Shown in pieces: positions 16,252 through 24,690 of a DNA stretch of 64,000 nt (its first letter is position 1; every line of letters begins with the position of its first letter). A program made the translations under genes and the position numbers. Source of the DNA: a virus; IMG/VR virus record IMGVR_UViG_3300036781_000714, positions 1-64,000 of that record; one strand, 5' to 3'. The notes below the pieces were generated by a model. It saw only the letters and a list, made by a program, of their open reading frames with translations. It did not search any database and was not told the origin of the DNA.

Positions 16252-16491
16252 CTAGCGACGCTTCTTGTCGGACGAGAAGTCGAGAATCTCGCGTGGGTCC
16301 ACGCCGAGCGCCGCGCCGAGTGACTCCAGCGTGGCGAAAGAGACTTGCTTCGTCTTGTTCAGAACGATCGCGTTGACCGTCGTCATGGAAACGTTCGACT
16401 TCCGAGACAGGTCCGTCTGAGACATCGGCGGATTCTGTTTGTCGAGAATTTCCTTCAGTCGGAATCGGAGAGGCATGGTGGCCAGTTCCAT
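16252..16491 (-). CDS. Small XRE-type helix-turn-helix regulator
   Basis: A compact 79-residue DNA-binding protein (start MELATMPLRF at 16491; 16476 also possible). Nearly the whole chain is the HTH: LKEILDKQ, MSQTDLSRKSNVSMTTVNAI, then FATLESLGAALGVDPREIL. It is a single-domain Cro/CI-like regulator of the type that controls divergent phage or cassette promoters. It is divergent from the rightward operon at 16706 across a region with strong inverted and direct repeats. Confidence 0.85.
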   Translation of the reverse strand: MELATMPLRFRLKEILDKQNPPMSQTDLSRKSNVSMTTVNAIVLNKTKQVSFATLESLGAALGVDPREILDFSSDKKRR

Positions 16492-16526
16492 GAGACGCAA
16501 TCTTACATGCGCCCACGCCTAACAGC

Positions 16527-16575
16527 AAGGTGTTAAAAGGAAGGTGTTGACATTCTACAACCTTCCTTTTAGTGT
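16527..16575. promoter_or_regulatory. Divergent promoter/operator of the second regulatory switch
   Basis: An 11-bp inverted repeat AAAAGGAAGGT (16535-16545, complement at 16560-16570) and two direct AAGGTGTT units (16527-16534, 16541-16548) surround a plus-strand TTGACA (16547-16552) followed after 17 bases by TAGTGT (16570-16575). A weaker minus-strand pair, TTGTAG (16555-16560) and TTTAAC (16532-16537), also has 17-base spacing. Both promoters overlap the repeats, so the XRE protein next door probably controls both directions. Confidence 0.65.
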
Positions 16576-16589
16576 CTTCCTGCAAGAAA

Positions 16590-16631
16590 GAGCCAGCCGG
16601 AATGCCCTGGTAGACAGATCCGGACTGGCTC
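16590..16631 (+). other. Leader hairpin of the rightward operon
   Basis: GAGCCAGCCGGA and TCCGGACTGGCTC form a 12- to 13-base imperfect inverted repeat around a loop of about 17 bases, in the untranslated leader of the 16706 operon. No T tract follows, so it is not a simple terminator. It could regulate translation or protect the transcript. Confidence 0.45.
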
Positions 16632-16705
16632 CTCACGGACCACGAAGGGACCGCACCTGCAAAGTACAGGTACGTGCCCTCGCCGACAACCAACGAGGAT
16701 GGCGT

Positions 16706-17071
16706 ATGGCAACGAAACCGAGAATGGTGAGCACGTCGAAGCGAGAGACGCGACCCGAACCGGCGCAACCCGAGCGACCGGTGTCCTGGACGGCGAGTCA
16801 GCTGCACATCGTGACTGCGGAGAACGGCCTCGTGGACATGGAACTCGGCAATCACATATCCGGGGGGTTGGGCGTTGCGGTGCTGATCCGATCTCTGCGT
16901 CCTGAATCGAAGACCGGCGAAGAGCGGCGCATTCGCTTCGTGATTGATCAGCCCCATGTAATCAACGGCGCGGACGAACTGCGGCGGCTTGCGAAGGCGT
17001 TGACGAGTGCCGCCGATGAACTCGACAGTACCGCGTGGATTGAACAGACGCTGCGCCAGCGGAGCGCCTGA
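16706..17071 (+). CDS. Conserved-looking phage protein, 121 aa
   Basis: The start MATKPRMVS is supported by a GAGGAT ribosome site 5 bases upstream. Residues 1-35 are basic and probably disordered; the rest is globular with a strand-rich centre and a helical end (HVINGADELRRLAKALTSAADELD). First gene of a rightward unit of four. No family assigned. Confidence 0.7.
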   Translation: MATKPRMVSTSKRETRPEPAQPERPVSWTASQLHIVTAENGLVDMELGNHISGGLGVAVLIRSLRPESKTGEERRIRFVIDQPHVINGADELRRLAKALTSAADELDSTAWIEQTLRQRSA

Positions 17072-17074
17072 ACC

Positions 17075-17701
17075 GTGGCCAAGAAAAAAGAAGTGGCCGT
17101 GCAGCCCAGCGCGCCAAATGGCGCTATCACGATTCCGCCGTTGACTATTCAACGACTGCAGCTGGGCGTCGTCGGCGATTCCCCGCTCATCATGCATCGC
17201 TGGAGCGAAAAGGCGAAAGCGATCATGCTTGGGCGAATGATGAAGAAGGCGAAAGCCGCCAAAGCGGCTCGCGATCCCGAAGCAGACTTCTATGAGTCGA
17301 TGTACATCCTGCAGGACAACAAGCAACGTGATCTGACGAAGATGGTGTTCGGATTTCCGAGCGTCGGATTCAAAAGTGCACTGGTCGACGCCGCAAGTTT
17401 CGTCGACGGCATTACCAAGGTCGCAGTTCGAGGCGCTCTTCACCTCGTTGGTGAATACGTCATCATCAACGGTCTGCCCACTATGCGCGAAGACACCGTT
17501 CGCGTAGGCATGGGCGCGGCCGACCTGCGCTATCGCGGCGAATTCCGCGACTGGAGCGCAACGCTGGATGTCGCGCTCAATCCGAGCGTATTGAGCGCCG
17601 AGCAAATCGCGCACTTGGCGAATCTCGCCGGGTTTGCGGTCGGCGTCGGCGAATGGCGCCCACAACGCGACGGCCAGTTCGGTCGGTTCCACGTCGTTTA
17701 A
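17075..17701 (+). CDS. Conserved phage protein of the LIMHRWSEKAK type, 208 aa
   Basis: A GTG start three bases after the previous stop. The protein has a recognisable pattern from many phages and prophages: SPLIMHRWSEKAKAIM near 35-50, DPEADFYESMYI, FGFPSVGFKSALVDAA, MREDTVRVGMGAADLRYRGEF, and the ending GVGEWRPQRDGQFGRFHV. Its biochemical role is not established to my knowledge. It is usually part of early operons, and here it is tightly coupled to its neighbour. Confidence 0.8.
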   Translation: MAKKKEVAVQPSAPNGAITIPPLTIQRLQLGVVGDSPLIMHRWSEKAKAIMLGRMMKKAKAAKAARDPEADFYESMYILQDNKQRDLTKMVFGFPSVGFKSALVDAASFVDGITKVAVRGALHLVGEYVIINGLPTMREDTVRVGMGAADLRYRGEFRDWSATLDVALNPSVLSAEQIAHLANLAGFAVGVGEWRPQRDGQFGRFHVV

Positions 17702-17720
17702 CAATCTTCCGAGAATACTC

Positions 17721-18203
17721 ATGGTATACGAATGGGCGAGCGGCGCCCGGTTCCCTGCCGAAGCACAAGCGATCGGTGATCGGTGCGAACTGTTGCGCAA
17801 ACGACACGGCGGCACGGTCGCGCCGGAACACGTTTTGGAAGATGCGGAGAAGAAGTCGTCTCCTCTGCACTCGTGCTTCGAGTGGAACGACGAGCGCGCC
17901 GCCCACGAATACCGACTCACGCAAGCGCGGCTCGTACTCCGCTCGTTGGTGGTCGTCGTCGATGAGCGTGTCCCCGAACCGGTGCGCGCGTTCGTCTCCG
18001 TGCGCACCGTCGACGAGGACGACGCGCCGAGTCGTCGGTACACTGCGATCGCCGATGCGCTCGAAGACTCAGTCATGCGCGAACAACTCCTCGAGTCTGC
18101 GCGGCGCGAGATCAAGTCGTGGCGCTCGAAGTACCAACGGCTCGACGAACTCGCGGCCATCTTTTCGGTCGTTGACGAACAGCTTGAGATTCAGCATTCC
18201 TGA
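17721..18203 (+). CDS. Conserved phage protein, 160 aa
   Basis: Start at the ATG of MVYEWASGARF, 20 bases after the previous stop. The sequence pattern (EWASGARFPAEAQAIGDRCELLRKRHGG, shown in parts; SPLHSCFEWND; HEYRLTQARLVLRSLVV) is one often seen next to the LIMHRW-type gene in phages. The C-terminal half is helical (ALEDSVMREQLLESARREIK). Function unknown. Confidence 0.75.
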   Translation: MVYEWASGARFPAEAQAIGDRCELLRKRHGGTVAPEHVLEDAEKKSSPLHSCFEWNDERAAHEYRLTQARLVLRSLVVVVDERVPEPVRAFVSVRTVDEDDAPSRRYTAIADALEDSVMREQLLESARREIKSWRSKYQRLDELAAIFSVVDEQLEIQHS

Positions 18204-18298
18204 GTCTCGCCGAAGAGATACCGATACGTTGATGAGAAGTTGCCAATCTGTCGGCTGTCACGTAGGCTCTGCCCCTCATTTCGCACGAGGAAAGGCAC

Positions 18299-18517
18299 AT
18301 GGCGGCCGACGAAGGAGACATGTTCAAACCCGGGGACGACTGTCCCCAATCGGGGATTTATCGCGTGGTGCATGATCCGGAGCACACCAAGGAGCATGAT
18401 GTCACCGTGGTGTACGGGGAACCGTTTCCCCCGTGCAACGGTTGCGGGGCGCACCCGAGGTTTGTTCTCAAGCACAAAGCGCAGCACATCCGGAACAATG
18501 AGCATTTCAAAGAGTGA
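18299..18517 (+). CDS. Small YjzC-like phage protein, 72 aa
   Basis: Begins MAADEGDMFKPGDDCPQSGIY; the KPGDxCPxSGxY opening resembles the YjzC family and several phage proteins. The centre has CNGCG, so a zinc site with Cys15 is possible. GAGGAAAGG precedes the ATG. It ends the rightward operon and overlaps the converging 77-aa gene by 11 bases. Function unknown. Confidence 0.7.
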   Translation: MAADEGDMFKPGDDCPQSGIYRVVHDPEHTKEHDVTVVYGEPFPPCNGCGAHPRFVLKHKAQHIRNNEHFKE

Positions 18518-18740
18518 CGCGGTCATCGTCAAGAATGGAGACGTTTCCTTCAACGTCGTCTTCGCTCTGCTGCGTGATGCGACGTCCGCAGTCGCACTGC
18601 CACGTCAATCCGACGTACAGTACGGAGCCTCGGAGCTCGTTGGTGCGCTCGAAGTGTTTCGCGAGTCGTCCGCAGTGCGTGCACATCGGGGTATGAATAG
18701 TCTTCGTGGCCACGGCGGTCGCTTCTGATGACATTCCCAT
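18507..18740 (-). CDS. Small zinc-ribbon protein, 77 aa
   Basis: CTHCG near 20-24 and CDCG near 49-52 form a likely zinc ribbon with a strand (GSVLYVGLTWQCDCGRR) between. The start at 18740 has AGGAA about 8 bases upstream; an ATG two codons later is an alternative. It converges with the YjzC-like gene. Function unknown. Confidence 0.55.
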   Translation of the reverse strand: MGMSSEATAVATKTIHTPMCTHCGRLAKHFERTNELRGSVLYVGLTWQCDCGRRITQQSEDDVEGNVSILDDDRVTL

Positions 18741-19059
18741 TGCGTAGTTCCTCAGCGCAGTGATTGACGAAAAATTCGTGGGCAGATAGTGTTGCTCGCT
18801 CTTCGTTCGACGGGTGGTGTGACCGACCCTAAAGCAGCAACGCGGTCACCTTCATGGCAGGCGTGGCAAGGCGGGGCGTGCCCCGGCGTGGTTCGGTCTG
18901 GCTCGGCATGGCAAGGCACGGCAGGCAAGGCTAGGCGTGGTGTGGTGAGGCCAGGTGCGGCGGGTCAAGGCTAGGCGTGGTTGGCTGGAATCGAGAGCGC
19001 TCGGGCGAAATCCCGGGCGCTTCTCTTTGCACATCGATGCAGTTGAAGTAACATCCAGC
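18741..19059. other. 319-base stretch without a gene, containing pentamer repeats
   Basis: No convincing coding frame is seen on either strand; the frames that are open are byproducts of the repeat. The stretch holds the degenerate NGGCN tract annotated separately and, to its right, a leader for the 71-aa membrane protein. Confidence 0.6.
18854..18985. repeat. Degenerate pentamer repeat tract (NGGCN)
   Basis: For about 130 bases the plus strand reads almost without break as five-base units such as TGGCA, AGGCG, CGGCA, AGGCA, AGGCT, AGGCG and TGGTG. The third and fourth positions are nearly always GC or GT and the outer positions vary. The tract is not a multiple of a codon, carries stops in places and has no conserved protein reading. 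It lies between the early operon and the virion genes. Confidence 0.75.
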
Positions 19060-19275
19060 ATGCCGTTTTGGGTGCGTGTTCGACTCATTCGCATGGTCGG
19101 CGTCGGCCTTGCTGCGATCGTCTTCGCAACTACGATCGCGCTCGTTCGCCTTGGCGTTTCGCCAGAACGTTTCAACAAGCTCCGCCCGATAGAATCCAAA
19201 GCGCGGAGCCTCGTTCTCCTTATCGGCGCAATCATCACGATGATTCTGTTCGCGGCGAGCATGAAGATTTACTGA
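19060..19275 (+). CDS. Small membrane protein with two TM segments, 71 aa
   Basis: Starts MPFWVRVRLIRM. Two hydrophobic stretches are visible: GVGLAAIVFATTIALVRLGV (about 14-33) and LVLLIGAIITMILFAA (about 51-66), joined by a charged loop. A hairpin protein of this size could be a holin, a superinfection protein or unrelated. It converges on the ejection-protein operon and overlaps its last codons by 7 bases. Confidence 0.5.
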   Translation: MPFWVRVRLIRMVGVGLAAIVFATTIALVRLGVSPERFNKLRPIESKARSLVLLIGAIITMILFAASMKIY

Positions 19276-22256
19276 CCTGACCCGAGTCGTTTTTGCATCG
19301 GCTTGGCGAGCGCACCTGCGCCGCGAGCACCAGCGGCCGTGGAGAATCGGTCAAGCAACTTTCGCATCTCACCGTGCACGACCGATGCAGCCTGAGCTTT
19401 CTGAACGCTCGTGGCATCGGTCGATGTGAGAATCCTCGCGATCTCGGCGTCTGTCATCGCTCGAGCTTTATTCGCAGACTCTTTCGCCGCACCACCGAGC
19501 AACGTTTTCGCGGCGCCGCCTACATTTCCGCCGACGAGCTGCATCGCCGCCGATCCGGTCGCCTTGTCGCGAGACGCGTCCTCGGCAACGCGACGCGCGG
19601 TCTGTGATCCTCCAAGAATGCGATCAATCTTGCCTTGGAGATCGTCCCATCCCCTTACTGTGTTTTGAAATTCCTGATGGGACGTCGCATCCGGGAAGGC
19701 GTGGGCGACCTGCGCGAGTCGCTCAGGCGACTTCGCGACGACCTGACCAGGTGAGCGAAGGCGCATGTTCGCCGCATCGAGCTTCCCGCGCACAGCTTGG
19801 GCGGCGCCTTGCTGCAGCGCCTTTTGCTCGTCCGGCGACATGGCAGATTTGTCGACGGCGAGCTGCGCGAGACTCTTCTCAGGTGAATTCCCTGATGGTG
19901 CGGCGCGGTACTTCGTAATGTCGAGTCCCGTGCGCGCCGCGGCCGACGTTGCCGATTCCTCAGGAATTGGCGGCGCGGCTGGAATCTGATGCGGGACTGC
20001 AGCGAGTGCGTCGGCGAGTTTTGCGGGAGTCGCTGCATCCCCGGTCGCGAGCGCGATACGTCGCGCCATCGCCGATTTCGGATCGCCTAACGCGGCGACT
20101 TGCTTCGCGCTGAATCCGGGGCCGTTTCTGAGTTTATCCGTGACCGCAGAGAGCGCGCCCGTGCGATACGCCTGCTGTTCAATCGCTGGCGCTGCACCGA
20201 CATCGCGTTCGATCGCGTCAAGCGATTGGTAGATCGCTTTTTTCCCGGCTGGGTTGGTTTGCGCGCGCATCACATCACGGCCTTTGTTCAACGCGTCGAT
20301 CACACGCGAACGAGCCGAGTACGCATCGTCGGCGCTGCGCCATACATCTGGGAGTTCGCTGCGGACTTTGCCCCAGATATTGAGTGCGCCCTGTGCCTGC
20401 GTCGCAACCGTTCCGCCAGCGCCATCATGAATGCCGAGTCGCGCCGTCTGCGCGAGTTTCTGCTTCATGAGGTGCAACACTTCCGGATCGGGCAATTCTT
20501 TGTCACCAGCAATGTCCGGCATTGAGATCCCGCGCTCAGCCGCGGTCATTTGCACGTTCGCCCACTGCTCGGGCGAATAGCCCGCAGGCGCACCGCCCGT
20601 CGTCGGCAGTGGCGACATGCGATTGCCTTTCTGCGCCTTCGCCCAAGAGAAGGCCTGCTGTCCCGCAGGAGTTTTTAGAATATCATCAAGTGTCTCGGAG
20701 CGAACGGCCTGGCCTTGTGTCGCCGCGCGAGCCTTTCCATACAGGTCGGCCGCTTCTTTCGAGCGATCATCGACATACTGCCGCAGCGTTCCGATAGCGT
20801 TGTCGTTTCCCCCCGTCACAGACTGCCAAGCGTCGAGATGTTTCGGCACGTCCGGTTCAGCCGCGTTAGTCTCCGCAGTGACCGTCTTCGCGACGTTTGC
20901 CACGTTTGCGCGACTCGCTTGCTCGTCCGAGAGACGACGTAGCAGCGCTTCGCCGTCTTCGCGTGTCGTGCCGGTGCCCTGGTCGAACGCCTTGGTCACC
21001 GCATCGCGCATCTGGCCTTGCCGGTCATTGGCCGCCTTTGTGATGATCGCCCTGCCCGGCCCAGGTCTGTTCGCGATATTCTCGGCCAACCCAGTGACAC
21101 TCGGGCCGCCACGTTCGAGCACAGAAAGCTCGACGCCTTTCGGGCCATCGGACGGCGTGAATCCGGCCGCCTGGTCTTCTGCGGCTCGTTGCGCGATCTC
21201 TGTGTTGGCCGCTCCACGAGCGCCAAGTGCATTGGCTACATCGCGGAGTTTTCCGGCCGCCTTGCTGCCCTGCGGCAGCTTATCTGCGAGCGCATCGGCC
21301 GCTGCCTGTGTGAGCCGCGTCCCGCCAAGGCGAGCCACGCCTTTCGACACGAGTTCGCCGGCTGGTTGCGCAATCGCGCCGCCGACCGCGCCTTCCGCTG
21401 CACCGATCCCTGCACCTTTCGCGCGATCTTCGATGCCGCCTTCGGCGTTCCCTGCACCACTCGCAGCGCCGATCGCGGCACCGGTTCCTGCTGCGCGGAG
21501 AATTCGAGCACCGCGCGACGCGTTTGACGCGGCGTTGACCGCTTCAGCGGCCTTCGCCCCTATACCTACCGCTCGCGCACCTGCGCCGAGGAGTGCTCCA
21601 CCGGCCAACGCCCCACCGACTGCCCCAGTCACCTCGCCGACACCGGACGCGATTGGATGTGCGTCGGAATACTCCTTTAGCGCTGCCCGTTCGGCCGCGA
21701 CATTTTGGTCATACGACTTTCTTAATGTTGAACCAAAGTCGCCACCATGAAGAAACTTCGCCTTCGCCGCATCAACCAACGCGTCGGCTGCCGCATTCAT
21801 TTCATCAGAGAATTCGGATGTCGCGCCGTGCGCGAGGACGTCGCCCATGCCGACGCGGGCATTCGACCCATCGTACTTCTGTGTATTGCTGCCGACTACT
21901 GGCGGTGTGACGGCTGCTGAAGCACTCGGCTGCGCAGCACTGGTCAGCGGTTTGTATGTCCCATTCGCGAGCGCATGCGTGCGCTCTACGACGAGACCCG
22001 GATCGGCGCCGGCCGCGAGCGCCGTATTGGCGTCTTGCGCATGCTGCGGATTCGCCTTGAGGAATGTCAACACCTGGCCGAGTCGCGCATTGACGGCGTT
22101 TACTGGCGCGCCCTGCGTGATTGCCTCGTTCGCACCGAGACCGAGATAGTGCTCGATCGTGCTGGGCGTCTGCGGAGATCCCGGTATTTGAGGCGTTGCC
22201 TGAGGCGGCGCACCGAGATCGATATTGCCGCCTGGATCGATTCGAGGACCGGTCAT
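19269..22256 (-). CDS. Large internal virion (ejection) protein
   Basis: A 995-residue protein, last in the virion operon. It is Ala/Gly-rich with a membrane-active-looking block at about 200-310 (SGVGEVTGAVGGALAGGALL, then GAAIGAASGAGNAEGG), followed by a long helical body. This composition and position fit the large ejection proteins of T7-like and P22-like phages, which leave the capsid with DNA and help cross the cell envelope. No lytic transglycosylase motif is seen. ATGA overlap with the 450-aa gene. Confidence 0.7.
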   Translation of the reverse strand: MTGPRIDPGGNIDLGAPPQATPQIPGSPQTPSTIEHYLGLGANEAITQGAPVNAVNARLGQVLTFLKANPQHAQDANTALAAGADPGLVVERTHALANGTYKPLTSAAQPSASAAVTPPVVGSNTQKYDGSNARVGMGDVLAHGATSEFSDEMNAAADALVDAAKAKFLHGGDFGSTLRKSYDQNVAAERAALKEYSDAHPIASGVGEVTGAVGGALAGGALLGAGARAVGIGAKAAEAVNAASNASRGARILRAAGTGAAIGAASGAGNAEGGIEDRAKGAGIGAAEGAVGGAIAQPAGELVSKGVARLGGTRLTQAAADALADKLPQGSKAAGKLRDVANALGARGAANTEIAQRAAEDQAAGFTPSDGPKGVELSVLERGGPSVTGLAENIANRPGPGRAIITKAANDRQGQMRDAVTKAFDQGTGTTREDGEALLRRLSDEQASRANVANVAKTVTAETNAAEPDVPKHLDAWQSVTGGNDNAIGTLRQYVDDRSKEAADLYGKARAATQGQAVRSETLDDILKTPAGQQAFSWAKAQKGNRMSPLPTTGGAPAGYSPEQWANVQMTAAERGISMPDIAGDKELPDPEVLHLMKQKLAQTARLGIHDGAGGTVATQAQGALNIWGKVRSELPDVWRSADDAYSARSRVIDALNKGRDVMRAQTNPAGKKAIYQSLDAIERDVGAAPAIEQQAYRTGALSAVTDKLRNGPGFSAKQVAALGDPKSAMARRIALATGDAATPAKLADALAAVPHQIPAAPPIPEESATSAAARTGLDITKYRAAPSGNSPEKSLAQLAVDKSAMSPDEQKALQQGAAQAVRGKLDAANMRLRSPGQVVAKSPERLAQVAHAFPDATSHQEFQNTVRGWDDLQGKIDRILGGSQTARRVAEDASRDKATGSAAMQLVGGNVGGAAKTLLGGAAKESANKARAMTDAEIARILTSTDATSVQKAQAASVVHGEMRKLLDRFSTAAGARGAGALAKPMQKRLGSGQ

Positions 22257-23605
22257 GGTGCGGGCGGGAAAAGGTCTCTGTACGCGCTTGATAGCGGCAC
22301 GCTTTTCGGGGTCGGACTTGGCGCAGTTGACCCACCTGGCGACGCCGACGAAATCACGCCCGGTCGATCACCGTCGAAGCTCCCGAGATTTGGAACGGGA
22401 TAGCCGTTCTGATTGAGATAATTAACGTCCTCCGGATTGATGTACGCGGCGGCGCGACCTGACCCCAGGATCTGCCCCGACACGGCCTGTTGGCGCGCCT
22501 TGCGCTTCGCCGTGAGCACGGGACCGGTATCGCCCGGCTTTGGGATGTAAGCGTCGCGCATCCTTTGAATTTCTTGGTCGTTGATTCGTTTGCCGCTGCG
22601 GGAGAAGGCCAACGCCTGCAGGAATTGGTCAGCTGACTGATTGAACTGCTGGCCCTGCGGGCCAATCAGAAAATTCCCGAGCGTGCCTTTCGCGCCGAGT
22701 TTCGTTACGACATCCGGAGCGTCTTGCGCATCGAGTGTGCGCAGTGAAGTGACGAGTTCCGGGACCAGTCCCGCCGTCTTGAGATCGTCCGCTTTCGGCA
22801 GTGAGTATTGAAATTTCGCTTTCGCAGCCGCGACCTCACCGCGAATCTTCGCGTCCGTCTCGGGTCCGATCAACTTCAGCCTGTTGGCGAGATCGAGCTG
22901 AGCGTGCAGCGCGGTCACGTCCTTTTCGTTTTTGACGTTTTGCGCGGATACGGTGAGTTCATCGGCCAGATGCTGATGCGCGCCTTGTCCAGCCGCCGAC
23001 GCGTTGTAGTCGTAGGTCGCTGGAATCTGCGTCGTTTTGGTCGCGCTCGGACCCAAGTGGTATGTCTGCGCCGTCATCGGGCTCGCAGGCACCTGGGGTG
23101 CCGGGACCGCTGGCGGAGGCGCTGCCGATTGCCCTTCTGATGGCGTCACCTGCATCGGTGGCAATCCGCTCGTCATCGCGCTCGCGAGCGGGCGAAGGGG
23201 GGTGATGGGCGTCGGCATCGCATCGGGAACGGCATCGGCCGACGCCTCATCGTGCGCAGGCGTGAATCCCGAGAGCGTATTCTCTCTCGCCTGAGACGCT
23301 CGCTGTATGTCCATGTTCTGGTCCGCGATCGTCTGCGCGTGCTGCTGCGCACTCTGGCGGAGACCAAAGTCCGCTTTCTGTGCCGAGGCCTCACGCGCTT
23401 CTCGCTGCTGCTGCAACGCGAGGTCCTGTCGGCGCAACATCAGCTCGTTCTGCGCGTTGCGCCGCAGCATCGCGTTGTGCAGTAGTGACGTCGCTCCGCT
23501 CGTAAGCGCGTCGATAGCCCCGCCGACATCGATCTGTCGCGTCGGCGGGTTCGGAGCGCCCGGTGAGCCGAAGAGGCTCTGCGATTGCGCCATGTATCGC
23601 GGCAT
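22253..23605 (-). CDS. Internal virion/ejection protein, 450 aa
   Basis: A Gln/Ala-rich helical protein: residues 30-110 are coiled coil (ELMLRRQDLALQQQREAREA), 120-190 a Pro/Ala-rich linker, and 200-400 helical. It lies between the small gp14-like protein and the large ejection protein, matching the three-protein ejection sets of podoviruses. No enzyme motif is visible. A second ATG at 23593 could also be the start. Confidence 0.65.
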   Translation of the reverse strand: MPRYMAQSQSLFGSPGAPNPPTRQIDVGGAIDALTSGATSLLHNAMLRRNAQNELMLRRQDLALQQQREAREASAQKADFGLRQSAQQHAQTIADQNMDIQRASQARENTLSGFTPAHDEASADAVPDAMPTPITPLRPLASAMTSGLPPMQVTPSEGQSAAPPPAVPAPQVPASPMTAQTYHLGPSATKTTQIPATYDYNASAAGQGAHQHLADELTVSAQNVKNEKDVTALHAQLDLANRLKLIGPETDAKIRGEVAAAKAKFQYSLPKADDLKTAGLVPELVTSLRTLDAQDAPDVVTKLGAKGTLGNFLIGPQGQQFNQSADQFLQALAFSRSGKRINDQEIQRMRDAYIPKPGDTGPVLTAKRKARQQAVSGQILGSGRAAAYINPEDVNYLNQNGYPVPNLGSFDGDRPGVISSASPGGSTAPSPTPKSVPLSSAYRDLFPPAP

Positions 23606-23608
23606 CCC

Positions 23609-24223
23609 TTACCCCACGTTGAAGTCAGCGTTCGATGTGCCAGCTCCGGCATTGAGCGTTTTCTGATTGCCGGAGAACCACGGCGACGACGGATGCCCGA
23701 CCGGATCAATGACCGCGTCCATGTTGCGGTCGAAGGTCGGGCCCCCGGAGAGCATCGCGGAGCCGACTGGCGAGTTGCCAGTCGTTGGGGGATTCATCGC
23801 GTTCATGTCTTGGTGCGCCCCATAGGCCTGCATCGTGCCCGTGACGGCCCCGACGCCGGCTCCGAGCAGTGTGTTGTCGTACTGGGCCTGGTTCGTCTTG
23901 AGCGCTTGATCATGCTGATTGTTTAAATCCTGGCGCTCAAGGCCAAGCTCATGCTCAGTGTCCGCGGTCTGCTGCGCGCCGAGCGTGTGTGGCGTGGATC
24001 CACTCATCATCGCCCCGGCGACGGGCGAGAGGCCACGGGCCGCGAGCGACTCCGCAGTATCCTGACGGACACCGCGCTGCTGCGTGTTGAGCCGATCACT
24101 CGCAAGCCGATAGTTCGCGTCGATGAATCCTTTGTTGCGCTGTTTGTCCTGATTGCCCTGGACGCCTTTGGCGACACCGCCGATGATGGCGCTTCCCGCG
24201 ATTGCCGTCGCTACCCAAGACAT
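23609..24223 (-). CDS. Internal virion protein, T7 gp14-like
   Basis: A 204-residue protein starting MSWVATAIAGSAIIGGVAKG, a short hydrophobic helix followed by a polar coiled region rich in Gln, Asn and Ala (LNTQQRGVRQDTAESLAARG). This is the typical layout of the small ejection protein. A strong AGGAGGAGG site precedes the ATG. The first of three adjacent ejection genes in transcription order. Confidence 0.7.
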   Translation of the reverse strand: MSWVATAIAGSAIIGGVAKGVQGNQDKQRNKGFIDANYRLASDRLNTQQRGVRQDTAESLAARGLSPVAGAMMSGSTPHTLGAQQTADTEHELGLERQDLNNQHDQALKTNQAQYDNTLLGAGVGAVTGTMQAYGAHQDMNAMNPPTTGNSPVGSAMLSGGPTFDRNMDAVIDPVGHPSSPWFSGNQKTLNAGAGTSNADFNVG

Positions 24224-24690
24224 ACGTCCTCCTCCTGCATCGGCAGATACGGGATGTCGTGCGGCTCATGCGGCTCGATCAATTGCGCTTCCAACTTCTC
24301 TAAATCCGTCTCGGATGTCGCGTGAATCGTCGTCCACACCGTGTCTTCGTGCGCGAAGCCGACACGACGCGTGCCCGGCTCGGCGACGAAGGCGAACGGC
24401 GCCTGAATGCGCCGGGCCGGCTCGCCAGGCGACCACACGGTGATGTCGCCTTGCGAGACGATGTTCAGATGCCGCGTCCGATGGATCTTTCCCGTCAGGA
24501 GCGTCCCGGCCGGAATGGTGATCTCGCGCGCGTAGATCCCATCGGCGAAATGATGCGTCGGCGCGATCTCGACTTGCTCGCGCTGCCGCATCGCGGTTTC
24601 GAGCGCATCAATTGAGAACGCGTCGTCCGCGAGGATGGCGGCGATGGGCGAAGCGAGGGCCACATGCGCGGGTACGTCGTGCTCACTCAT
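24211..24690 (-). CDS. Cupin-like conserved podovirus protein
   Basis: A 159-residue protein with the cupin signature of a phage family found in tail regions: FADGIYAREITIPAGTLLTG, KIHRTRHLNIVSQGDITVW, APFAFVAEPGTRRVGFAHED. The fold would be a double-stranded beta barrel; the His residues (IHRTRH) are in the usual metal-site region. Ends with a helix beginning TDLEKLEAQLI. Its role in the virion is not known. Overlaps both neighbours by 4 to 13 bases. Confidence 0.75.
   Translation of the reverse strand: MSEHDVPAHVALASPIAAILADDAFSIDALETAMRQREQVEIAPTHHFADGIYAREITIPAGTLLTGKIHRTRHLNIVSQGDITVWSPGEPARRIQAPFAFVAEPGTRRVGFAHEDTVWTTIHATSETDLEKLEAQLIEPHEPHDIPYLPMQEEDVCLG

Noticed and set aside
16226-18160. 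Long minus-strand frame of 644 codons
   Set aside because: Runs across a regulatory region and antisense to three well-supported genes; Arg/Ser/His-rich noise.
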